Counted from the stretch's first letter, positions 26,441-35,405 are shown. The stretch is DNA of 64,000 bases from an uncultured Kordiimonas sp. (GCA_947492375.1 CANLMI010000004.1:358511-422510); one strand, 5' to 3'. Made by a program: numbers and translations. Notes: generated by a model from the letters alone, not told the origin.

Positions 26441-26460
26441 ACCTGACAGAAATTACAGGC
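26441..26460. promoter_or_regulatory. lux-box-like palindrome 2
   Basis: ACCTGACAGAAATTACAGGC, 18 of 20 identical to box 1 at 29201. It overlaps the stop of the second LuxR gene. Outer arms are ACCTG/CAGG, as in the classic lux box. It faces leftward toward the repressor and CII-ogr genes. Confidence 0.7.
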
Positions 26461-27235
26461 GCATCCGCATCAAATCCGGGAACTTGTCGCCGAATCCAAG
26501 GATTTTTAATATTATCTGTGCTTCCCGGGTCTCCGGGGTTTTGCCATCATTAAACTGTGCACATATGGATTTAACTTCCTCAGTATATTGGGTAACGCGA
26601 GTAAGGCTTATATCCATATTATGGGCTATTTCTTTCCGGCTGGCACCATCTGCGATCAGGTGCATTGCTTCCCATACCCGTTTTTCTCGGCTTGGCCAAT
26701 TTGACGGTGCGCGCACTTCGGTATCGCTCACTGGTTTTTTCATGACGATCTGACATAAAGCACGATATTGATCGATTTGATGGTCATTCAGGAGGTTTAT
26801 GGAATTCTCCGGCCCGGATAACATAATCGCTGATATGGTTCCAACGTCGGTTAGCATGGTTGTCATGTATGTTTCATGCAGGTTGAAATCGTCAGCCATT
26901 TCTTTTGTGATTGCATCACTGTAAGGATCGAGCGTTCTCAATGTCGTTACATCAATCCATTCAGGTATACGATTCAGGCACTGCATTGCCTCATCATGTC
27001 TGTGATATTTTTGCATCGCATAATGATGCGTAGATGAAACCCCAACAATGTTTTGTGAAATATCCCAGCACAGGACATGCGGTATGCTCGGTTTATAGCC
27101 AAGCGACACTTCAATAAGTGACAGCACCTTGATGCCAAGTATCTTTGAAAGTCTTGCGAGACTATCAAAGCTGTCCTTTCTGTAGCGAGCGGATGTTACA
27201 TCCTGAAACGCATTATAAAAATCTGAAGAACTCAC
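26453..27235 (-). CDS. luxR: LuxR-type regulator 2
   Basis: 260 aa. The C-terminal ~70 residues have a GerE-like HTH (SREKRVWEAMHLIADGASRKEIAHNMDISLTRV in pieces). The N-terminal domain (1-165) is of the size of an autoinducer-binding domain and keeps a D-P pair (TLDPYSD), but the canonical W/Y pattern is not evident. It lies 13 nt after luxI. Probably a DNA-binding receptor or a solo regulator; ligand binding is unproven. Confidence 0.65.
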   Translation of the reverse strand: MSSSDFYNAFQDVTSARYRKDSFDSLARLSKILGIKVLSLIEVSLGYKPSIPHVLCWDISQNIVGVSSTHHYAMQKYHRHDEAMQCLNRIPEWIDVTTLRTLDPYSDAITKEMADDFNLHETYMTTMLTDVGTISAIMLSGPENSINLLNDHQIDQYRALCQIVMKKPVSDTEVRAPSNWPSREKRVWEAMHLIADGASRKEIAHNMDISLTRVTQYTEEVKSICAQFNDGKTPETREAQIILKILGFGDKFPDLMRMRL

Positions 27236-27248
27236 TCGAACCCTTTAC

Positions 27249-28133
27249 TCAATTTATTGTTGGTCCACGCTCTTCCTGGTGTTTTGTCGGTAACTCGGTA
27301 GCGTATTCTGCCTCGGTCACTTCTTCCATTAATTCTATTATATCTTGTCTGGACTCGTTGGCGATAGCGTCACTCTCGCTCATTGACCTTGCATAAAGCG
27401 TAGCAATATCAAGGTTGGAACGCAATCCTATCCTTTTGGCTTCCAGAAGGGCATAGGCAATCTCGGGTACAAACCGGCTCTCTTGTGTGGGCAAGTCTTC
27501 CATATTCTGATTGACGGTCAGGGCATCCACGTCAACCTTTAATCTTCTGAGTGTATCAGCGATTATATCTTTGGCACCTGTATGGATTTCGGAACGGATC
27601 ATATAATAGTCGCCGTCGGGCAGGTGCAACAGGCTGCTTAAATACTGTGTATCAACAGGCAAGCTTTTTTGCATAGTCTGCATTTTGTGGCGGATCATCC
27701 CTGTATAGCCAACAATGTTATTGGCTTCAAAGTAGGAGAACATACCATAAAAGAAAATCAGTTCGGCAATCCGGGGCCTGATTATACTTCTACGGTTTTC
27801 ACTGTTGAAGGCTCTTGTGAAATCAACATAGTCTTCGCGCCCCCAGGGAAGCTCGCCTTTGGTATTGTATTTGGTATAGCGTTCACCAGCCATTGTCGGA
27901 TAACACCACTGTGTCATACGGCCACCACATAAAAAGTTATAATTCGGATCAACCACAGTCATCCAGATTGATTTGAGCGAATCAAATTTATCCACTTCCA
28001 CCTTGAGTGGGTTTGGCGGGTAAAATTTTGATGAACCATCTTCTTTCACAAATCGCCAATACCTGTGTTCGCATAATCGTCTGTAAAAATCTGCATAAAC
28101 CTGTCTGTTTTTCTTATGTATGACATGAAACAT
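27249..28133 (-). CDS. luxI: LuxI-type acyl-homoserine lactone synthase
   Basis: 294 aa from the ATG at 28133 (GGGAGAG 6 nt upstream; the longer frame starts at TTG). The LuxI core is visible in residues 1-150: W26 in YWRFV, the E46-V-D48-K-F-D51 cluster matching E-x-D-x-x-D, R72 in GGRM, P79-T80, and D104-x-x-R107 in place of E-x-x-R. These are the residues that hold S-adenosylmethionine and the acyl chain. A further ~100-aa C-terminus is unlike short LuxI proteins. It sits between two LuxR-type genes in a P2-type prophage. Confidence 0.85.
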   Translation of the reverse strand: MFHVIHKKNRQVYADFYRRLCEHRYWRFVKEDGSSKFYPPNPLKVEVDKFDSLKSIWMTVVDPNYNFLCGGRMTQWCYPTMAGERYTKYNTKGELPWGREDYVDFTRAFNSENRRSIIRPRIAELIFFYGMFSYFEANNIVGYTGMIRHKMQTMQKSLPVDTQYLSSLLHLPDGDYYMIRSEIHTGAKDIIADTLRRLKVDVDALTVNQNMEDLPTQESRFVPEIAYALLEAKRIGLRSNLDIATLYARSMSESDAIANESRQDIIELMEEVTEAEYATELPTKHQEERGPTIN

Positions 28134-28175
28134 CAATTCTCTCCCAAAGTCGGGAGAGCCTATCAAAATACTATT

Positions 28176-29018
28176 TTAAGTGTTAGCGGCGGTATACCGC
28201 CCATATATGTGAATATGTTTGGATTTGGCGATTTCAATTGCACCACTTCGTTTGACGCCGCCCAGTTTTGAATAGATATTGGTCAGGTGTTTCTCGACCT
28301 GACGTTTTCCGATATTCAGTTCCTGTGCCACAACTTCGTTGGTGTGCCTGATCGGATCAACACAGATTAACTCAAGAACCTCCAGTTCTCTTTTTGTCAG
28401 ACCATATTCAAGAATTGTTTTCTTTTCGCCCCGGATGCGTTTTATCGCTTCGCTGGCTTCGGACGCGAGCACTTGCAGAGCCAGCTGATCACTGTAGGAC
28501 GGCGCGAAATACTGGCCTGTAATAGACATGGCATATAATTCGTATGAGAAGGTTTGCACTTGCAGCATCACACCTTCCAGATTCGAAAAATCCCCGGCGC
28601 GGTTATAGGTTTCAATCTGTTTTTTATTCATTAAATGCAGAGGATAGTTGGATTTCAGGAGTGGACGATGATCAGTCAAAACATGCTGGATTCCGTAATC
28701 ACGGCTCGGCAGGAATAGCGCCTCGCTAATATAGATATCACGCCATTCGGATTCGAAATTGCCCATCATTCTGGAGTTGTTTCCGCCAGTTTCAGGCATG
28801 GCATTTTCATTGAGTAATCGGCTTAGTGTCATTTCTTCACCGCCGACTTTATCCCTGATCAGAGCTTCGACGCAGCAGGCTACTTCGGCTTCGTCATTCG
28901 AGACATTCAAGACATTTCTGCTTAACTCTACAACCTGATCAAACAGGGGTTTTTCGCAGCTAGTGTGATACATCGCCAGCCTCGTTAACCGATTGTACCA
29001 GAAATGCTTCTGCATCAT
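28176..29018 (-). CDS. luxR: LuxR-type regulator 1
   Basis: 280 aa. The C-terminus is a clear LuxR/GerE HTH: GLTKRELEVLELIC, TNEVVAQELNIGKRQVEKH, IYSKLG. The ~200-aa N-terminus is of receptor size but does not show the usual autoinducer-binding residues clearly. Its start overlaps the 60-aa gene, and luxI follows by 42 nt. It is the first regulator downstream of lux box 1 and so may act on its own promoter. Confidence 0.8.
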   Translation of the reverse strand: MMQKHFWYNRLTRLAMYHTSCEKPLFDQVVELSRNVLNVSNDEAEVACCVEALIRDKVGGEEMTLSRLLNENAMPETGGNNSRMMGNFESEWRDIYISEALFLPSRDYGIQHVLTDHRPLLKSNYPLHLMNKKQIETYNRAGDFSNLEGVMLQVQTFSYELYAMSITGQYFAPSYSDQLALQVLASEASEAIKRIRGEKKTILEYGLTKRELEVLELICVDPIRHTNEVVAQELNIGKRQVEKHLTNIYSKLGGVKRSGAIEIAKSKHIHIYGRYTAANT

Positions 29019-29142
29019 TTAGACCTAACTCATAGGCCTTTTGCTGTATTTCGTCTTCAAACTTTACCTGAGTATGCAACATGGTTGATTTCTTCATGAA
29101 AAAACCAGCCAGAATGTCAGAAAGTCTATCATTATTGCTCAT
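28960..29142 (-). CDS. 60-aa protein leading the lux cassette, unknown
   Basis: Start at the ATG at 29142 (GGGGAT upstream), first gene after lux box 1. It overlaps luxR 1 by 59 nt. Helical, with SNNDRLSDILAGFFMKKS and a C-terminal acidic part. It could be an anti-repressor or a partner of LuxR. No family recognised. Confidence 0.5.
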   Translation of the reverse strand: MSNNDRLSDILAGFFMKKSTMLHTQVKFEDEIQQKAYELGLNDAEAFLVQSVNEAGDVSH

Positions 29143-29200
29143 AAGTATCCCCGAAAGAATCAACTGAGGCAATTGAGAGCACAATCTATTGTTTATTAAA

Positions 29201-29220
29201 ACCTGTCAGAAATTACAGGT
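29201..29220. promoter_or_regulatory. lux-box-like palindrome 1
   Basis: ACCTGTCAGAAATTACAGGT, a 20-bp dyad with arms ACCTGT/ACAGGT, the same outer arms as the Vibrio fischeri lux box. It overlaps the last codons of gene D and lies 59 nt upstream of the first lux-cassette start. Fits autoinduction of the cassette. Confidence 0.8.
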
Positions 29221-30205
29221 CATTTTGAAGCACGAGTGAAAATCTGGTTTCGACCGCGCTTTCACTGCCATCAAGAGTAACATCATTGGTAACCCACCGG
29301 GCATTATCGATTCGGGTCTTGAAACCCGACAGTCTGATAGGGGTTTCAGGTATCAAGCCGGGGTCTGCCTTTGCAAGCGTGATATCAATCGCCGCAGACA
29401 TATCTGAAATTCTACGAAGTTCAGCCCGCGCCGCCGCAGTTGCCTGCACGTCGTCCGGGAAGGTTTGCGGTAATGTTTTGGGTTTGGTACCGGCCGCGCC
29501 CGGGCGAGTGATTTCAATTGATATGGTTTTTGCCATATCGAGATCATGATAGCGCGCGATTATTTTATCATATGTCTCAACAGAGCGCCGGCGATTATAG
29601 GTGAAATCATCACAGTCTGCTTCGCTGATCGTGCGCGCTGATAAGGGGGTGCCAGCCGGTGTTGCACCGCGCGATAGCGGGGTAAAAACAAGCCGCTTGT
29701 CTTTCACTGTTGCGATCGCCCCGAACATACGGCCAAGTCTTGTCAGTAAATGGCCGTCACTCTCGTTAGTCTGGTCGAGGTGGCTGATGGTAAGGTTTGC
29801 AAGTTCGCTGTTTATCTCAAGCGCTGTGCCTTGCCGCCCTGCGATCTTGCCAACAATATCGCCGAGGGTGGTTTGATTATAGCTTTCCGATCGTTGGATG
29901 TTGAAGGTCTCTTTCAGATTGGCTGAACGAGCATAAAGCATAATGGTTCTGGGTTTTATCGTATAGCCGTCACCGTCTACGATAAAGGCACCTTTATGCT
30001 CCTGTGGTTCATCATCAAAGCCCAGATAAAAATCAATGATCGCCCCTTCTTCAGGCACTTCAAATTCATTCTTGGGATCACTGATTTCGAGCGCCAGCGT
30101 ATCTGCTTCATAAGCGCGTTTATCGGTTATAGTGAATTTGGTGATATTCGGTATGGTACCAGAGAAATTAACACCGGAGACATCGGCCCGGAAATGAGGT
30201 CTCAT
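29213..30205 (-). CDS. D: Phage tail protein D (P2 gpD-like)
   Basis: 330 aa. Matches P2 late gene D: N-terminal beta domain with ITDKRAYEADTLALEISD, central hub region and the ARSANLKETFNIQRS stretch. It forms the hub of the contractile baseplate. It overlaps U by 4 nt. Its stop lies inside lux box 1, so the cassette was joined right at the end of D. Confidence 0.9.
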   Translation of the reverse strand: MRPHFRADVSGVNFSGTIPNITKFTITDKRAYEADTLALEISDPKNEFEVPEEGAIIDFYLGFDDEPQEHKGAFIVDGDGYTIKPRTIMLYARSANLKETFNIQRSESYNQTTLGDIVGKIAGRQGTALEINSELANLTISHLDQTNESDGHLLTRLGRMFGAIATVKDKRLVFTPLSRGATPAGTPLSARTISEADCDDFTYNRRRSVETYDKIIARYHDLDMAKTISIEITRPGAAGTKPKTLPQTFPDDVQATAAARAELRRISDMSAAIDITLAKADPGLIPETPIRLSGFKTRIDNARWVTNDVTLDGSESAVETRFSLVLQNDL

Positions 30206-30624
30206 CGACTGTTCTCCAACTGACCAAGGTTCGTTTCATCAAAATCGCGAAAAAGCGATATTTCAAACTCTATCACGCGCGGGGTGCCGTCGCCTGCATG
30301 ATGGCTGTCATTCTGGCTAATGGAATCGATATACCAGGCTCCAAGGTCGTCACCTTTTCCGGAAACCAGATTCCAGCTTTTGCCCTGTGCTTCCATGTCT
30401 CTCAGGATATCCATTTGTTCTTCGCCGCCTGTGATGCCTTCGACAAGCTTGCCGGATATCCTGCGCTTATCCTCGCCCAGCCCGAGCGGCTGGTAAGTGT
30501 GTGCCTTTGTGACGGCGAATTTTTTACCAAATTCATAACTGGTTTCGCGGCTGGTTTTATCAAAAGGTGCTGTCGATAGGGTAAAGACAAACAACCCAAG
30601 GCTCATCAAATTAGCTTCCGTCAT
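30202..30624 (-). CDS. U: Tail protein U (P2 gpU-like)
   Basis: 140 aa. Typical gpU features: LFVFTLSTAPFD, FAVTKAHTYQPLG and IEFEISLFRDFDE. It terminates the tail tube in P2-type phages. Follows T with overlap. Confidence 0.85.
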   Translation of the reverse strand: MTEANLMSLGLFVFTLSTAPFDKTSRETSYEFGKKFAVTKAHTYQPLGLGEDKRRISGKLVEGITGGEEQMDILRDMEAQGKSWNLVSGKGDDLGAWYIDSISQNDSHHAGDGTPRVIEFEISLFRDFDETNLGQLENSR

Positions 30625-33031
30625 AAAGCCGCGCCCCTTCTGCGATATATTTTTCCTGTTTCATGCGTTTCATCTCGTCCCGCACTGCCTGGGACACCAG
30701 CTTTGCAATGGCTTGCTCGTCAGCGCCGGGCGGTACTGTGAGCGATATGGGAATGGTGACCTGCGAATTATCATTGAATTGAGGAACGGCCTTGGTGATC
30801 GGTGAATTCGCAGTTGCCGGCAGGGATGCTGCGACCGCAATGCCTGTTGCTGCGATCGCTGATTTTGCTTTGTTGCTGGTTGCAACTTTTGTTTCGCCGT
30901 CTTTATCTTTTTTGTCAAACAGACTCCAGACACCGTTGACGATGGTCGAACCTAACTCACTACCAATAAGCCCGCCAACTGCACCACCTACAACTGTTCC
31001 AATACCAGGAAGTAAGGCAGTTCCGATACTGGCGCCCAGTGCCGCGCCGCCCCAGCCGCCACCAATTGAGCCAACCCCTTTTGTTGCTTCCTTGGCTTTT
31101 TGCCCTGCTGTTAGGCTGTCATCCATCAGGGTACTGCCAAGCGATAATACGCCGAGCGCTGCACCCACACCGCCGAGCCGTTTGCCGTATTTTTTAGCGC
31201 CGCTCATTATCCCCTTCAGGCCAAACTTGCCGCGCCGTCCGCGCCGGCCGCCGCCACTGCCGAATCCGCCGCCACCTGCGCCCGCCTGTTTGGCCGCGAA
31301 ACCAAGCTCAATAAAGGATTTCTTCAGCCACGCCGCTGTCACAGTCAAGCTTGCAATCCCGGTTACAATAGGGCCAAGTACGGTACCAAGAATACCAACA
31401 CCGCCAACAACACCGATAAATGTTTTGGTAAGCCACCCACCATTTTCCGAAAGGTCTTCAATGACGGAACCAAACTTTTCTGCGATCGGCAGCGCGATCT
31501 CGTAAAATGGCAGCATCGCTTTCCCGAACTTTTGAGAAATAATTTCCATCCGCTGCGTATAACGCTGAAGGCGTGCGTCGCCGTTATTGGCATCTACTGC
31601 CTTGGCGACAGATTGAGTATAATTTTGTGCCTGCTTGGATGCTTCCTCGTTGGCTTCTGAGTTTTTGCGCAGGCTCTCTTGCTGCCCCCATAATTGCTTG
31701 AAGAATTTAACCGCTTCTTCAGACCCGAAAGCTTCCTGAATTTTAAAGCCGGTTTCCGTTGTGAAGTCAGAGCCAAATTCGTCCTGCATGGCCTGCAACA
31801 GATCTGCCAGGCTTTTCATATTACCGTTTTCATCCAGCACACGCACGCTTGACCCGGCCTTTTGAAATCTTGACTGTGCCTGTGCGCTCGATCGCTCAAC
31901 GGCGGCAAGGGTTGTACCTGCAACGCCGGCCGTCATTGTTTTTTGGAGCATACCAAGCGCTGCCAACTGCTCGCTCATTTTCACGCCGCTTACAGTCAGG
32001 CCTGCGCCCATGCTTTCAATTGCCTGCTGCATAGCAGGACCAGTGGTTTTAAACTGCTTCACCGTGTTGGTAAGCGCTGCGCCGAATGTGCCGGCAAAGT
32101 CACTGTTGGTAAGCTCGGAAAACTGGGCATCCTTGAAAATGCCAAAGCCGGTACCAAAAAGGCTGGTCATATCACTTGTTTGGCTTTTGGTTGCCTTGGC
32201 AACAAGCGCGGCTTGTTCGGTGATATCAGCTACGCCGGTGTCGGATAGTCCTTCGATACCAGACTTGATATCATAGGCGGCAGCGGTAAAGGACGCGGTA
32301 TCAATATAGGCATAAGCGCGCTGTAATTCCTGACCGCGTTTGATAATCACATCCGTGTTTTCAATGCCAAGTGCCTGTAAGTCACCTTTTGATCGCTCAA
32401 CCGCTCGCATGGAGTTGGTCGGCCGCGCCAAAAGACCAAGTGCCGAGGCCCCGGCGCTTTGCATGCCAGATCCAACAAGTGATATATTTGCGGCTTTCTG
32501 TAAGCTGCTATCGAAATTTTTCCTGACTTTGGCAATATGTGCCTGCTCAGCGGCATAGCTTTTCATGCGTTTTGTGACATCTGCAAATTTCTTACCCAGG
32601 CGGTCCTGTTCGTTAACTAGGTTGCGCGTGTCGATTTCTGCGCCACGCAGCTGGTGTCTCACATTGCGCAATTGTTGTTTCTGAATGCCATGTTGTTTGT
32701 TTAGTCTTGATAGTGCCCTAGTAGCTGTTGCATATTGGCGTTGCATAGTCTTACTGGCTTGGCGCCCATTTGCCTCTGCTTTCTTTATAGCACGCCCGAG
32801 ATTAGTAGCTTTTGTTTTTGCTTCGCTAAATCGACTTGCTGTTTTTGATAGTGACTGATTAAGATCCTGATACTTGCGGATGAGTTTCTTGTCGTTACCG
32901 AGCTTGTTTAGCTGTTTCTGGCTCTCAGTCATGGTATCGCGCAGTTTTTTACCAAGGCCCATGACGCGCTTCGCAGGTTCTGTGAAACGGTCCATAAACT
33001 GGAGGCCTATGGATACATCCATTTTTTGCAT
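30611..33031 (-). CDS. T: Tape measure protein (P2 gpT-like)
   Basis: 806 aa. N-terminal coiled coils (about 20-165), a TP901-type core with MRAVERSKGDLQALG and AAYDIKSGIEG, then Gly/Ala-rich membrane-like segments (about 520-700). Sets tail length; by rule of thumb a tail near 120 nm. Confidence 0.9.
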   Translation of the reverse strand: MQKMDVSIGLQFMDRFTEPAKRVMGLGKKLRDTMTESQKQLNKLGNDKKLIRKYQDLNQSLSKTASRFSEAKTKATNLGRAIKKAEANGRQASKTMQRQYATATRALSRLNKQHGIQKQQLRNVRHQLRGAEIDTRNLVNEQDRLGKKFADVTKRMKSYAAEQAHIAKVRKNFDSSLQKAANISLVGSGMQSAGASALGLLARPTNSMRAVERSKGDLQALGIENTDVIIKRGQELQRAYAYIDTASFTAAAYDIKSGIEGLSDTGVADITEQAALVAKATKSQTSDMTSLFGTGFGIFKDAQFSELTNSDFAGTFGAALTNTVKQFKTTGPAMQQAIESMGAGLTVSGVKMSEQLAALGMLQKTMTAGVAGTTLAAVERSSAQAQSRFQKAGSSVRVLDENGNMKSLADLLQAMQDEFGSDFTTETGFKIQEAFGSEEAVKFFKQLWGQQESLRKNSEANEEASKQAQNYTQSVAKAVDANNGDARLQRYTQRMEIISQKFGKAMLPFYEIALPIAEKFGSVIEDLSENGGWLTKTFIGVVGGVGILGTVLGPIVTGIASLTVTAAWLKKSFIELGFAAKQAGAGGGGFGSGGGRRGRRGKFGLKGIMSGAKKYGKRLGGVGAALGVLSLGSTLMDDSLTAGQKAKEATKGVGSIGGGWGGAALGASIGTALLPGIGTVVGGAVGGLIGSELGSTIVNGVWSLFDKKDKDGETKVATSNKAKSAIAATGIAVAASLPATANSPITKAVPQFNDNSQVTIPISLTVPPGADEQAIAKLVSQAVRDEMKRMKQEKYIAEGARLYDGS

Positions 33032-33091
33032 AAACAGTCCTCAAGGGTTGAAGATAGCAGCGGTGCTGGGAACCACTGCGATATCTTTAAT

Positions 33092-33504
33092 TTATTGAAT
33101 GTCAGGTTTTCGCTCGATTGCCTTTTCGTGCCACGCTAAAAGGCGATGGATTGGCAAGGATTCGAGTTCGGAAATTGACCACGGGAAAATAAGCGCGATA
33201 TCGGCGATTATGTCATCGCCTTGCTCGCGGCTAATTACAAAAAATCACGACAGACTTTGTCTATCTCTTGATAATCGTGCCAGTTCAGTTTACCCATCTC
33301 ATCGTCTGCTAATCCTGTAGACCTTTGAATCAGGAACTTCCCGCGTGCAAAATCATCCTCAATTGCATTGCCTTCTTCAATATCAGCAAGACTAAACCGT
33401 TTAAGATCGAATGATTTTATTTCGCGGCCTGTCCCCGTGAACGGGTATTTCAGATCATATTTAACTGTGAGTGTAGTTGGTTTTTTTTCGTCTTTTTTAG
33501 TCAT
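33092..33504 (-). CDS. E: Tail assembly chaperone E+E' made by -1 frameshift
   Basis: E starts at 33504 (MTKKDEKKPTTLTV) and ends at 33235. The heptamer T-TTT-TTG (33244-33238) lies just before the E stop. A -1 slip there gives a 49-residue extension (VISREQGDDIIADIALIF...RKPDIQ) that ends at 33092. The extension matches the GpE family (ADIALIFPWSISELESLPI-like), and P2 uses the same type of slip. Both products should chaperone the tape measure protein, encoded just downstream. Confidence 0.85.
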
Positions 33505-33537
33505 GGTAGTTTCCCATATCGAAAGGTTATAAATACC

Positions 33538-33547
33538 TCCCCACCCC
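33538..33547 (-). repeat. GGGGTGGGGA motif, copy 2
   Basis: GGGGTGGGGA on the minus strand in the 70-nt gap between FII and E. Confidence 0.5.
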
Positions 33548-33574
33548 AGGGAAATTGACTTAAGCTGTTTTCGA

Positions 33575-34069
33575 CTAAGCAGCGGGTACAGCCGTTGTGA
33601 CTGTGGACCCGGATACAAATGGTTTTAAAGCATCCACTTTGAAAATACTTTCGCCGTTTTTGATAAACTCATAGTAGGTAAGGCAAAATTCAAACTTGGT
33701 TTCTGGCTGTTCGCCGCGTTTGAATTCACCCATATCCATCTCTTTCATGGTACCGGTCATGATCACTTCGGCATTGATGGAATCCGTACCGCCATTTGGA
33801 TCATAATAATTACCCAAAAAACGTAGGTTCAGGCCTGTCACATTGTGATCATTTAAAAGACGAACAAGCTTTGCTTGTGTCTCCTGAATGACAACTGTGC
33901 ACATTATTTTGTCAAATCCGACTGGTACTTCTGCAATAGCGCTCATTCCGCCATTATCGATATCGACCATACGTTTGGTGATCTTTGGCCAGGTGATTGA
34001 CTTCACGACGCCTTGAAAATCATCACGGTTTATGAAGGCGTTGAAGTCATATAAAATTTCAGGAAGCAT
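33575..34069 (-). CDS. FII: Tail tube protein FII
   Basis: 164 aa, matching P2 FII in size and in FNAFINRDDFQGVVKSITWP and EFKRGEQPETKFEF. Forms the inner tube of the contractile tail. Confidence 0.9.
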   Translation of the reverse strand: MLPEILYDFNAFINRDDFQGVVKSITWPKITKRMVDIDNGGMSAIAEVPVGFDKIMCTVVIQETQAKLVRLLNDHNVTGLNLRFLGNYYDPNGGTDSINAEVIMTGTMKEMDMGEFKRGEQPETKFEFCLTYYEFIKNGESIFKVDALKPFVSGSTVTTAVPAA

Positions 34070-34102
34070 TATTTACTCCATATGCTGTTTTGCGCGCAGC
34101 GT

Positions 34103-35245
34103 TTAGGCGGCGTTCAAAAGGTTGAAATCTACGAAGTGACGGTTGGTGATCCGCTGCCTGAAGGAAATGTTTTCAAGGGGCGGTGTTGGCGTGAAATCAT
34201 AATCGATAAACAGCTTGCCGGCTGCGAGCTGATCAGGTGTGTTCACCTTATCGTCCAGCCAGGCACTGGCACCAATGATCCGGCCGGTGTTCACCAGATT
34301 GCGGAATTTGGTATTGATGCTCTCGACAATATCCTGCGCGAGGCCAGCAACAAGCCTGCCGTCTACATTGATAAACTGGCTCTCAATGATTGTATCCTTC
34401 AGGATCTGTGCTGTACGGGTCGCAGACTCGAACGCAAAAAGAGGGTCATCCGAGCAGGTGCGGCTACCCCAGAAACGGAATCCGCGATAGTTTATCAGCG
34501 TGGTCACCTCATTATCATTAAGGAAAGCAGCGTCGCTTACCTGTGATGCATCAAGATCAAAGCTGACGGGTTCATCGATGCCTGTCACACCGCCGACAGC
34601 TACGTTCGAGATCGTCTTGTTCCAACCAAGTGCAGGGTCAGCATCAATTGCTGATCTTAGCCCCAGTACGACAGCGGCTGCGCGCCGTGACGTGAAGGAT
34701 GGCCATAAAACCATTGCTTCACGGGCTGCAAAATTACCACGATAGGCCACAGCATCTTCCTTGCTGTCCGCACCGTTCGCAGACAGATACGCCATGCCGC
34801 CAAGGCGTTTGGCCGTGCTGATCAGTGCAGTTGCAACATTCAAGGTATCAAGGCCAGGCGCACCAAGAATCCGCGGGCGTACATTGAATTTATTCTGGGC
34901 TGCAAACAACGCCTGAAGCCCGGTTTTTGACCCGGCATTATCAGCGCCAATCACATTGGCCTCCAACTGTGCCGGATCTGCACTATCTTCAACCCGCACG
35001 ACAACCGCAAGCGGATTGGATTGCTCGGAAATGTCCTCGAGCGTTGCAGCAAGTGTGCCACTATCACCCGCTCGTCCTGCGCTGCCTCTTACGTCTGAAA
35101 GCAGGACAGGAGTGTTAAGCGGAAACAGATCAGCGTCTGCGTCATCTGCTGTTGCAGGGAACCCGATAATGCTTGTTGCGACGGTTCTGATCGGGCGGAC
35201 CCCGTCATTAACCTCGACAACATTAATACCATGTCTGGATGTCAT
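34103..35245 (-). CDS. FI: Tail sheath protein FI
   Basis: 380 aa from the ATG at 35245 (AGGAGA 6 nt upstream). Starts THGINVVEV-like (TSRHGINVVEVNDGVRPI) as in P2 FI. Carries the sheath core (RFWGSRTCSDDPLFAFE) and the C-terminal QRITNRHFVDFNLL. Contractile tail sheath. Confidence 0.92.
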   Translation of the reverse strand: MTSRHGINVVEVNDGVRPIRTVATSIIGFPATADDADADLFPLNTPVLLSDVRGSAGRAGDSGTLAATLEDISEQSNPLAVVVRVEDSADPAQLEANVIGADNAGSKTGLQALFAAQNKFNVRPRILGAPGLDTLNVATALISTAKRLGGMAYLSANGADSKEDAVAYRGNFAAREAMVLWPSFTSRRAAAVVLGLRSAIDADPALGWNKTISNVAVGGVTGIDEPVSFDLDASQVSDAAFLNDNEVTTLINYRGFRFWGSRTCSDDPLFAFESATRTAQILKDTIIESQFINVDGRLVAGLAQDIVESINTKFRNLVNTGRIIGASAWLDDKVNTPDQLAAGKLFIDYDFTPTPPLENISFRQRITNRHFVDFNLLNAA

Positions 35246-35255
35246 GCGGGTTCTC

Positions 35256-35381
35256 CTAATTATTTGCGATTGCGGAAATGACAAGGATGACGACAATCGT
35301 CGTACCAGTACCGATCAGGACTTTGGTCCTGCGGCTGCTGGCCTTCCACCAGTTCCTGACTTTCTTGAATACACCTTTCAT
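35256..35381 (-). CDS. 41-aa basic single-TM protein
   Basis: ATG at 35381 with GGAG upstream, stop at 35256. A basic N-terminus (KKVRNWWKASSRRTK) precedes a hydrophobic helix (GTTIVVILVISAIA). It overlaps neither neighbour and lies before FI, where P2 has none. Unknown role. Confidence 0.5.
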   Translation of the reverse strand: MKGVFKKVRNWWKASSRRTKVLIGTGTTIVVILVISAIANN

Positions 35382-35405
35382 GATTTGCTCCTTTGGGTAT
35401 TCGGT

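Noticed and set aside
30792..31505. 237-aa Pro-rich open frame on the plus strand
   Set aside because: Antisense to the tape measure gene; the Pro-rich pattern comes from the Gly-rich region of that gene.
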